A stretch of 64,000 nucleotides of DNA from Alphaproteobacteria bacterium (GTDB lineage Bacteria > Pseudomonadota > Alphaproteobacteria > SMXQ01), in assembly GCA_009380075.1 (NCBI GenBank), contig WHSO01000005.1, positions 1 to 64,000 of the forward strand. The letters are read 5' to 3'. A program made the translations under genes and the position numbers. Positions 57,884 to 64,000 of this stretch are shown here, piece after piece (position 1 is the stretch's first letter; each line of letters opens with the position of its first letter). The notes beneath the pieces were generated by a model that was not told the origin of the DNA, did not search any database, and worked only from the letters and a program-made list of their open reading frames with translations.

Positions 57884-58828
57884 TTACCGTCTCTTGCCCT
57901 TGCGGGACATGGCTCGCACGGACGTGCGTGAGGATGTCTTGGCGTTGCCCTTGGTCCTCGCCTTCACTCTCGCCTTCGATTTGGCCGTGCTTCGCGATTT
58001 CGCCTTTGCCTTCGTCGACTTGCGGGCCGGCGCCTTGGCCAGGCCGATGAATCCGCCGACCGCCCTGAGGAAGGCCTCGGGCTGTTCGATATGCGGGAAG
58101 TGACCCGCCCGGGCGATGGTGGCGAAGCGCGCCCCCGGAATTTCCCTGGCGTAGGCGCGGCCGTAGGCCGGGGTGATGACGCCGTCCGAATCGCCCCACA
58201 ACACAAGGGTCGGCACGTCGATGCGATGCAGGCGGCGCTTGAGCTTGGGATTGTGCATGTAGGGCTGCCAGCAGAAGCGGGCGTAGGTCTCCTTGTTCCG
58301 CGCGATGATCTCGAGCTTCTTCTCCGGCATCACGGCGTAGTCGATCCGGCCCTTTTCGACATCGGCGTATTTCAGCGCCAGCAGCCTGTCGGGGGCGAGG
58401 AACCAGATGTCCTGGATGTCGCGATCGAAGGGTCCGCCGACCTTGATGCCGAAAGGATCCACCAGCACCAGACGCGAAAAGCTATGCGTGGTCTTGACCG
58501 CCATCTCCGCCGCGAGCCAGCCGCCGAGGCCGAAACCCATCACGGTCGCGTTCCTGACCTTGATCGCGTCGAGGACATCGAGGCAGATGTAGGCGCAGTC
58601 ATCGATGGTTTCGATCCAGTCCGGGCGGTCGGACAAGCCGAACCCGGGCGGCGAGACGATGATGAGCTGGAAGGATCGGGCGAGGGCGTCGAGCACGGGA
58701 CTGTCCAGCGTCAACGCTTCCTCATCATAAAAAATCACGAGAGGCTTCTTCCCCGTCCCACGGCGTTCGACCTCGATCTTCATGCCGAAGGCCTTGACGC
58801 GGGCGGCGCGCCTCTTTGCTACAGCCAT
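57884..58828 (-). CDS. Alpha/beta-hydrolase fold protein lacking the nucleophile Ser, with histone H1-like tail
   Basis: 314 aa. The fold is clear (PLVIFYDEEALTLDSPVLDALARSFQLIIVSPPGFGLSDRPDW; LVLWGDSDGVITPAYG acid site; ARAGHFPHIEQPEAF base). The nucleophile elbow reads VMGFGLGGWLAAEMA, with Gly at position 100 where Ser/Asp/Cys is expected, so ordinary hydrolase chemistry should be absent. From about residue 263 to the end there is a 50-residue Lys/Ala/Ser/Arg-rich tail (KAPARKSTKAKAKSRSTAK, continuing KSKARVKARTK) like histone H1 or AlgP C-termini. Transcribed just ahead of the LLM monooxygenase. It could be a binding, lyase or regulatory protein; the start follows AGGGAGAATCGG. Confidence 0.88.
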   Translation of the reverse strand: MAVAKRRAARVKAFGMKIEVERRGTGKKPLVIFYDEEALTLDSPVLDALARSFQLIIVSPPGFGLSDRPDWIETIDDCAYICLDVLDAIKVRNATVMGFGLGGWLAAEMAVKTTHSFSRLVLVDPFGIKVGGPFDRDIQDIWFLAPDRLLALKYADVEKGRIDYAVMPEKKLEIIARNKETYARFCWQPYMHNPKLKRRLHRIDVPTLVLWGDSDGVITPAYGRAYAREIPGARFATIARAGHFPHIEQPEAFLRAVGGFIGLAKAPARKSTKAKAKSRSTAKSKARVKARTKGNAKTSSRTSVRAMSRKGKRR

Positions 58829-58970
58829 GTGCACCGATTCTCCCTTGTGCCGCCTTGCACGGCGCTTGCTTGATTGAGGATAGAAATTACCCCGCCGGAA
58901 CCCATCCGACAAGCGGTCGGAGCCGCAGATTCAAGCCAAATCGACGGGATATTCGACGGATCAGGGGGAC

Positions 58971-60107
58971 TTAGGTGGCGATCGGCTGTTGGGCGATGAG
59001 GTTGATCCCGTAGCCGTTGAGCCCGACAATGGTCCGCTTCGCGTTGGTCAGCAGGATCATGTTGCGAACCCCGAGCTCGATGAGGATCTGGGCGCCGATA
59101 CCATACTGGCGCAGTTCGGAAATCGGCGTGGTCATCGGTTTTCCGTCGCGTTCATGCACGTAGCGGGAGACGGCGGTGGGCGTCGGCTCGCGGATGATCA
59201 CGACGACCCCGCGTCCTTTTTCCGCGATCAGCCGCATTGCCGACTGGAGTTCTGTCGCGCGGTCGCGGGACTCGCCGGCGGCGAACTCGCTTGTTGTCGA
59301 ATCCCCAAGGACATCGGCGAGAAGGTTGAGGGCGTGCATGCGGACCAGCACCGGCTCTTCGCCCGAGACGTCGCCCTTGGTCAGCGCGAGGTGCTCGGCG
59401 TAGCTGATCTGGTTGGCGAAGACGTGCAGGTGGAATTCGCCGCCGAAGCGGCTGTTGATGACCGTTTCCGCGACCTTCCTGACGATCTTCTCGGTGCGCC
59501 GCCGGAAGGCGATCAGGTCGGCGATGGACGCGATCTTGAGCTTGTGCCGCCGGGCGAAGGCCAGAAGGTCGGGCAGGCGCGCCATGGTGCCATCATCGTT
59601 CATGATCTCGCAGATCACGCCGGACGGGTTGAGCCCAGCGAGGCGCCCTACGTCGACCGCCGCCTCCGTATGTCCGGCGCGCACCAGCACGCCGCCGGGC
59701 TGGGCGATCAGCGGGAAGACGTGCCCCGGCGTGACGATGTCGTCGCGGCCGCGGTTGGAATTGATGGCGACGGAGATGGTATGGGCGCGGTCCGCCGCCG
59801 AAATACCGGTGGTCACGCCTTCCCGCGCCTCGATCGAGACGGTGAAGGCGGTCTGGTGCCGCGACTGGTTCTTTGCCGCCATGAGTTGCAGGCCCAGTTG
59901 CTCGGACCGTTCCGGCGTCAACGACAGGCAGATCAGGCCACGGCCGTACTTGGCCATGAAATTGATCGCTTCAGGGCTCGCCTTTTCCGCGGGAATGACG
60001 AGGTCGCCCTCGTTCTCCCGGTTCTCGTCGTCCACCAGGATGAACATGCGCCCGTTGCGCGCGTCCTCGATGATCTCGCTGATGGGGGAAAGCTCGGATT
60101 TGGTCAC
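58971..60107 (-). CDS. ribB: 3,4-dihydroxy-2-butanone-4-phosphate synthase with degenerate RibA domain
   Basis: 378 aa. RibB half, 1 to about 205: SPISEIIEDARNGRMFILVDDENRENEGDLVIPAEKASPEAINFMAKYGRGLICLSLT, TGISAADRAHTISVAI, DIVTPGHVFPLIAQPGGVLVRAGHTEAAVDVGRLAGLNPSGVICEIMNDDGTMAR, fully conserved. The RibA-like half retains GEFHLHVFANQ and LALTKGDVSGEEPVLVRMH but the GTP-cyclohydrolase-II zinc cysteines (normally H-S-E-C...C-D-C) are replaced in ALNLLADVLGDSTTSEF, so cyclohydrolase activity is unlikely. It makes the four-carbon riboflavin precursor. A GTG start at 60107 is used. No FMN riboswitch was seen upstream. Confidence 0.93.
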   Translation of the reverse strand: MTKSELSPISEIIEDARNGRMFILVDDENRENEGDLVIPAEKASPEAINFMAKYGRGLICLSLTPERSEQLGLQLMAAKNQSRHQTAFTVSIEAREGVTTGISAADRAHTISVAINSNRGRDDIVTPGHVFPLIAQPGGVLVRAGHTEAAVDVGRLAGLNPSGVICEIMNDDGTMARLPDLLAFARRHKLKIASIADLIAFRRRTEKIVRKVAETVINSRFGGEFHLHVFANQISYAEHLALTKGDVSGEEPVLVRMHALNLLADVLGDSTTSEFAAGESRDRATELQSAMRLIAEKGRGVVVIIREPTPTAVSRYVHERDGKPMTTPISELRQYGIGAQILIELGVRNMILLTNAKRTIVGLNGYGINLIAQQPIAT

Positions 60108-60263
60108 GGAATCTCTCTTCGGAGGGTGTGCGCGGGGGCGGATTCCCGCCCCGGGGTCTGGCTGGGCAAGGTATCCCGCCGGCCCCCCGCGATCAAGGCC
60201 CGCCGCCTTGGCGCGCGCGACGGCGGGGGCTACACTGGCCGGGAAAGCAGAAGGATTCCTCCC

Positions 60264-61127
60264 ATGCCCGACGTCGCCTCCGTTACCGTAACACCGCTTT
60301 CGCCCGTGCTCGGCGCTCGGATGGACGGGATCGACCTGCACCGTCCTCTGGATGAGGCGGCGTTCGCCGTTGTTCACGACGCGTTTCTGCGCCACCAGGT
60401 GTTGTGCTTCCCCGGCCAGCACCTTTCCGCCGACGACCAGATTCGTTTCTGCGGCTATTTCGGCAGGGCCGATTCCGACTACAAGGCACCGGCGTCGCAG
60501 CTTGCCCCCGCCGATCGCACCCGGGCCGACTACCGCAAGGGCGTGATGCTGGTGACCAACGTGCGCAAGGACGGCGTGCCCATCGGCAACCTGCCCGACG
60601 GCGACATGCAGTTCCATTCCGACGGGGCGCACCGGCCCAACCCCTATCTTGCGACGACCCTCTACGGCATACGCGTGCCGCGGGAGGGCGGGGACACGCT
60701 GTTTGCGAATCTGTACGCCGCCCACGACGCGTTGCCGCCCTCGATGAAGGAGCGGATCGAAGGCCTCAGGGTGCACAACGTCTATCTTCTGGATGCGACC
60801 GATGCGGCGGAATTCGACGCCGACGACCCGCGCATGCGTCACGCCGTGCATCCGCTCGTGCGTGTTCACCCGGAGACGGGCCGGCGCGCTCTCTACGTCA
60901 ACCGGCTGATGTCGCGCTGGATCGAGGACATGGACCGTGCCGAGGGAGAGGCGCTCGTCGCCGAGTTGGTTGCGGTGAGCGAGCGGCCGGAGTTGGTTTA
61001 CGCCCATAAATGGACGCAGGGGGATTTCCTGATCTGGGACAATCGCTGCGTCAACCACGCACGCAGCGACTTCACTCCCGACGAGGTCCGGTTGCTGCGC
61101 CGCTACACCATCTCGGATGCCGCCTAG
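60264..61127 (+). CDS. TauD/TfdA family 2-oxoglutarate-dependent dioxygenase (copy 3)
   Basis: 287 aa. VLGARMDGIDLHRPLDEAAF opens the protein; iron ligands are in MQFHSDGAHRPNPYLATTLYGIRVPREGGDTLFANLYAAHDALP (H about 117, then D) and FLIWDNRCVNHARSDFTPDEVRLLRRYTI (H about 264, then Arg). It shares LYVNRLMSRWIEDMDRAE with the other two copies but has HSD rather than HID. It is divergent from ribB. A hairpin 20 bases after its stop serves the opposite strand. Substrate unknown; adjacency to a tctABC transporter may hint at an imported acid. Confidence 0.93.
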   Translation: MPDVASVTVTPLSPVLGARMDGIDLHRPLDEAAFAVVHDAFLRHQVLCFPGQHLSADDQIRFCGYFGRADSDYKAPASQLAPADRTRADYRKGVMLVTNVRKDGVPIGNLPDGDMQFHSDGAHRPNPYLATTLYGIRVPREGGDTLFANLYAAHDALPPSMKERIEGLRVHNVYLLDATDAAEFDADDPRMRHAVHPLVRVHPETGRRALYVNRLMSRWIEDMDRAEGEALVAELVAVSERPELVYAHKWTQGDFLIWDNRCVNHARSDFTPDEVRLLRRYTISDAA

Positions 61128-61141
61128 GACGGGCCGGTAGC

Positions 61142-61167
61142 AAAAAAGGGGCGCCCGGAGGCGCCCC
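61142..61167 (-). terminator. Rho-independent terminator of the tctA-tctB-tctC operon
   Basis: Minus strand GGGGCGCC-TCCG-GGCGCCCC followed by six T, 21 bases after the tctC stop: a perfect eight-pair stem with a four-base loop. Confidence 0.9.
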
Positions 61168-61188
61168 TACTGGTGAATACCTTTGCGC

Positions 61189-62139
61189 TCAGCGCTTGGC
61201 CAGCGCGTCCTTGTACCTGGCGTAGAACTTGGCTAGCTTCTGGAGTTGCTGTTCCGCCGCTTCCCCCGCCAGAGGGTTCACCGGACGGCCCGTCTTTTTC
61301 GACCACGCCTGGATTTCCTTGTCCGCAAGCGTCTTCATGAGCGCTTCCGAGATCACCTTCCTGATTTCGGGTTTCAGCCCCGGCGGCGCGCCCACGTAGC
61401 GGTCGACCGACAGGATCGAAAGGTCGGGGTGCCCGGCGTCGGCAACCGTCGGCACTTTGGGCCACTGGCTCTTGTCCTCGAGCGCAAGGATGAGCTTGAT
61501 ATCTCCGCCTTCCGCCCACTTGGCGCCCGACGCCGCGTTGAACAGCGAGACATCCGTGTCGCCGCGAACCATGGAAAGAGATATGGCTGCCGACCCCTTG
61601 TAGCCGGGCAGGAACGTCACCTTGAGCCCCATTGCTTCGGAGAGAATCCGCCCCGCCACGTAGGAGCCCGAATTGTAATTGGTGATCGCGTACTTGAGCG
61701 ACTTGCCCTTGAGGTCCTTCCACGACTTGATGCCGGTCTTCGCGCTCGCGGTAAGGACGTAGGGATCCACCGCGATCCGCCCGATCCATGTGAACTTGTC
61801 GATGTCGTAGTCGGTCTTCTGGCCCAGGATCTTGTCGAGCAGCATGCCGGGCATGTTGAAGATCGCAATCTGGTAGCCATCCGGCTTCGCGCGATAGAGG
61901 GTCACCAGCGCCTTCTTACCGCCGCCCCCGGCGATGTTCTTTGGGACGACGTTGACCTTGTTGGGCAGATACTTCTGCATCACGGGAGACAGCTTGCGCA
62001 CGATCGTGTCGAAGCCGCCTCCGGGTCCATAGGGAATGACGAAGGTGATGTCCTTGTCCGGGAAGCCGGCGGCCATCGCCGGTCCCGTTACAGTCATGGC
62101 CGCCGCGAAGGCGGCGCCGATACCGATTATCCTGCGCAT
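61189..62139 (-). CDS. tctC: TTT-family periplasmic substrate-binding protein TctC
   Basis: 316 aa with signal peptide MRRIIGIGAAFAAAMTVTGPAMA and mature start AGFPDKDITFVIPYGPGGGFDTIVRKLSPVMQKYLP. The Bug-type core continues with VVPKNIAGGGGKKALVTLYRAKPDGYQIAIFN and FLPGYKGSAAISLSMVRGDTDVSLFN. Unlike the two orphan receptors at the left end it follows its own membrane genes and a perfect terminator. The ligand is probably a mono- or dicarboxylate, which TctC family members bind through main-chain contacts; it cannot be named. The start follows AGGGAGCATG-type spacing. Confidence 0.94.
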   Translation of the reverse strand: MRRIIGIGAAFAAAMTVTGPAMAAGFPDKDITFVIPYGPGGGFDTIVRKLSPVMQKYLPNKVNVVPKNIAGGGGKKALVTLYRAKPDGYQIAIFNMPGMLLDKILGQKTDYDIDKFTWIGRIAVDPYVLTASAKTGIKSWKDLKGKSLKYAITNYNSGSYVAGRILSEAMGLKVTFLPGYKGSAAISLSMVRGDTDVSLFNAASGAKWAEGGDIKLILALEDKSQWPKVPTVADAGHPDLSILSVDRYVGAPPGLKPEIRKVISEALMKTLADKEIQAWSKKTGRPVNPLAGEAAEQQLQKLAKFYARYKDALAKR

Positions 62140-62250
62140 GTCATGCTCCCTGTTCTATTTGCCGCTCGGGAGGCGTCGCCTCCGAACGAAGGTTACGTAC
62201 CGGGCAGGTTTCCGTTCCCAGATTTTTTATTGCTCAAATGCGAGAATATA

Positions 62251-62913
62251 CTACTCGTCCATGAGTTCGATGACCCATTCGGCCACCAAGCCACGGTAGA
62301 GTTCGTAGCTCAGGGCGAACTCGAACAGCAGCCATATGAAGACCACGACGGCAACTCCGGAATACAAGGCAAAACGCACCGGCTTGCCGCCCCACAGCCA
62401 CATCCACAGGAACACGAACACGGGCGCGGCGCCGAGAAACCCGAACAGCCACACCAGGGGGCCCGCCGCCGCTATGGCGGCGATACACGCCACCTCGCGC
62501 CGAACCGGGCGCTCGCCCGCCGCGATCTCGGCCGGCTGGACGCCGAAGATCGCGGCGAGGATGCGTCCCGCACGGGTTTTGGTGAGTGCGAGAATCTCGA
62601 TTCCCGTCAGCACGATCCCGATCCACCCGACCATGAGTGGGAACGCCCGAACGCTGCCCTGATACTCGTAGGTTTCGTGGAGAAAGAAGATGAAGAAGGC
62701 CGCGAGAACGAACGAGAAGTGGAGGGCCTGTCGCCTTTGCTCCGGCACCAGCGGGCGCGAGGCTGCGAGAGCCGCCGCCCAGCCGACGACGGCCGGAGCC
62801 ACAAGCGCTGTCTCGTGAAGTCCGGTGAGCCACATGCCGGCAAATGCGGCGCAGGCTCCGCAGAACAGAACGATGCCGAGCCGGGCCGAGGTCGGGAGCG
62901 ACGCACCATTCAT
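62251..62913 (-). CDS. tctB: TctB-family small membrane subunit of TTT transporter
   Basis: 220 aa, with about five hydrophobic helices: LGIVLFCGACAAFAGMWLTG, ALVAPAVVGWAAALAAS, ALHFSFVLAAFFIFFLHETYEYQGSVRAFPLMVGWIGIVLTGIEILAL, CIAAIAAAGPLVWLFGFLGAAPVFVFLWMWLWGG and FALYSGVAVVVFIWLLFEFALSYELYRGLV. The poor overall conservation and the position between tctA and tctC identify it. Its start overlaps the tctA stop (ATGA). It is about 60 residues longer than the shortest TctB proteins. The 111-bp gap to tctC has no gene. Confidence 0.82.
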   Translation of the reverse strand: MNGASLPTSARLGIVLFCGACAAFAGMWLTGLHETALVAPAVVGWAAALAASRPLVPEQRRQALHFSFVLAAFFIFFLHETYEYQGSVRAFPLMVGWIGIVLTGIEILALTKTRAGRILAAIFGVQPAEIAAGERPVRREVACIAAIAAAGPLVWLFGFLGAAPVFVFLWMWLWGGKPVRFALYSGVAVVVFIWLLFEFALSYELYRGLVAEWVIELMDE

Positions 62914-64000
62914 GTCGTGCCTCCCGGGTGTGCCCCCGATTTGACGGCGGTGCGACGTTCCATGACGGCCCGGATACTGGGGACCAGCAACGTGAGGATG
63001 CACATCACGACCAGGATCAGCGCCACCGTGCGTGTGAAGAAGATGGTCCAGTCCCCATCGGAGATGCCCATGGCCTGGAAGAAGCTCCGCTCCGTGATCT
63101 CTCCCAGAACAAGGGCTATGGTGAAGGTCATTCGGGGATAATTGAAGCGTATCATCAGGTATCCCAGGACACCGAACGCGAGCGCGACGATGACGTCCAC
63201 GATCTCGCCGTTGATCACGTAGGCGCCGACCAGCGAAATGATCAGCACGGTCGGAACGAGGATCGGCGCATCCACCAGCGTGAGGTACGTCATCGGCTTC
63301 GCCAGCAAGAGGACGATCACGGTTGCCATCACGCAGGCGGTGGTGAGGGAAAGAATGAGCGTGAATACCACGTCTTCGTGGTCGAACAGCAGCCGCGGCC
63401 CTGGTTCGAGGCCGTGCAGCACCATGGCCCCCAGGAACACCGCGGTCTCCGCGCTGCCCGGAATGCCGAAGGCGAGCGTCGGCACGAGCGCCCCGCCGTC
63501 GGTGGCGTTGTTGGCCGCTTCCGGGGCGATCACGCCGCGGATATTTCCCTGACCATAGGGAATGTCGGGGTTTGGATCGCGCTGGACCTGTGTCGTATAG
63601 CTCAGGAACGCGGCGACCGTACCTCCGACGCCCGGAATGGCGCCGACGAACGTGCCGATCGCCGATCCCGTGACCACGGTGCCGAAGTTCCGGAAAGTCG
63701 CCCTGATCCCGTCGGAGATGCGCTGGATCTTGACCCTCGTCACGTCCTCCGCGATCGAGCCGCCTTTTACGCCGAGATCTATCATCTGGGCGATCGCGAA
63801 CATCCCGATGAGCGCCGGAACCAGCTTGATGCCGTCCCATAAGGCGTCGACGCCGTAGGTGTAGCGCACGACCCCCGAGACGGGATCGAAGCCGACGAAG
63901 GCGCAAGCGAAGCCGATGGCCGCTCCGATCAGCCCTTGCAGGAGGCGGCCGCCCGCCGCGACCGCGATGGCGCACAGGCCGAAGATGGCGAGCAGGAAGA
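62910..64000 (-). CDS. tctA: TctA-family large membrane subunit of TTT transporter (partial)
   Basis: C-terminal 360 or so residues; the N-terminus lies beyond base 64000. The reading frame is open to the edge (FLLAIFGLCAIAVAAGGRL, then LQGLIGAAIGFACAFVGFDP). Family signatures are SAIGTFVGAIPGVGGTVAAFLSYTTQVQRDPN, IRGVIAPEAANNATDGGALVPTLAFGIPGSAETAVFLGAMVLHGLEPGP, and MTFTIALVLGEITERSFFQAMGISDGDW. This is the transport channel of the tripartite tricarboxylate transporter. It lies upstream of tctB and tctC, an A-B-C order opposite to the C-B-A order seen in the well-known operons. The GTG at 63869 used by the track is internal. Confidence 0.93.
   Translation of the reverse strand, partial: FLLAIFGLCAIAVAAGGRLLQGLIGAAIGFACAFVGFDPVSGVVRYTYGVDALWDGIKLVPALIGMFAIAQMIDLGVKGGSIAEDVTRVKIQRISDGIRATFRNFGTVVTGSAIGTFVGAIPGVGGTVAAFLSYTTQVQRDPNPDIPYGQGNIRGVIAPEAANNATDGGALVPTLAFGIPGSAETAVFLGAMVLHGLEPGPRLLFDHEDVVFTLILSLTTACVMATVIVLLLAKPMTYLTLVDAPILVPTVLIISLVGAYVINGEIVDVIVALAFGVLGYLMIRFNYPRMTFTIALVLGEITERSFFQAMGISDGDWTIFFTRTVALILVVMCILTLLVPSIRAVMERRTAVKSGAHPGGTT

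Noticed and set aside
60108-60263. Possible FMN riboswitch upstream of ribB
   Set aside because: The conserved RFN element sequences (for example AGGAUAUGC) are not present in the 156-bp gap.
58971-61058. 695-codon minus-strand ORF extending ribB upstream across dioxygenase 3
   Set aside because: RibB homology begins at the GTG at 60107 with a ribosome-site-like AGAGAG; the upstream part is antisense to a clear dioxygenase.
1-64000. Insertion sequences, prophage, integrase or attachment sites
   Set aside because: No transposase or integrase motif was seen in any frame, and the single tRNA has no adjacent direct-repeat remnant that I could find by eye.

Overview
GC-rich (roughly two-thirds G+C) chromosomal DNA from an alphaproteobacterium, most likely a free-living, metabolically versatile Rhodospirillales/Hyphomicrobiales-type organism. 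The main grounds are a SAM-II riboswitch in front of metZ (a class typical of Alphaproteobacteria), the argD-argF-hslO and apaG/metZ neighbourhoods, RibB fused to a degenerate RibA domain, and three tripartite tricarboxylate transporter (TTT) binding proteins. No rRNA, CRISPR array, transposase or phage gene was seen. One tRNA is present, tRNA-Gly(CCC). Both window ends cut genes: a TcuA-like flavoprotein on the left and TctA on the right.

Layout. 1-8.9 kb: organic-acid uptake and catabolism (TcuA-like flavoprotein, two orphan TctC proteins, malonyl-CoA synthetase with a divergent GntR/FCD regulator and a TGTATACA operator-like site, VOC protein, FAH-family hydrolase, CocE-like hydrolase). 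9-19.1 kb: membrane and stress functions (ZntB, two MscS-family channels, isochorismatase-like hydrolase, Atm1-type ABC exporter, DUF6165, ArsC, RecX, ABC-2 permease). 19.3-22.4 kb: argD-argF-hslO. 22.5-29.4 kb: lipoprotein, two tandem TrkH paralogs, folE, apaG, metZ with its SAM-II leader, and a cysteine-free Rrf2 regulator. 29.7-41.3 kb: tRNA-Gly, MFS transporter, then an envelope-type group (two GT39/ArnT-like transferases, a tandem-domain PAP2 phosphatase, a GT2 transferase, a TVP38/DedA protein) interrupted by hyuA-hyuB.

41.3-46.7 kb is a queuosine locus: queC and a YhhQ-like precursor transporter on the plus strand converge on queG-queA-tgt-queF plus a small membrane protein on the minus strand. 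With folE in the same window, much of the preQ0-to-queuosine route is present; queD and queE are not in view.

46.8-61.2 kb is the accessory catabolic region and the most likely place for undescribed biochemistry. It holds a MarR regulator with a visible promoter and operator-like site; class II aldolase, TauD/TfdA dioxygenase and SDR in one operon; a 34-codon membrane ORF; a three-domain adenylation-carrier-thioesterase enzyme preceded by seven perfect 7-bp tandem repeats; a second dioxygenase; CorA; and a minus-strand set of hydrolase, LLM flavin monooxygenase, second hydrolase and flavin reductase. RibB and a third dioxygenase follow. 61.2-64 kb carries a TTT system in the order tctA-tctB-tctC, ended by a strong terminator.

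Functions were assigned from visible motifs and family knowledge only; no database search was run. Most long ORFs in the supplied track are out-of-frame shadows of these genes.
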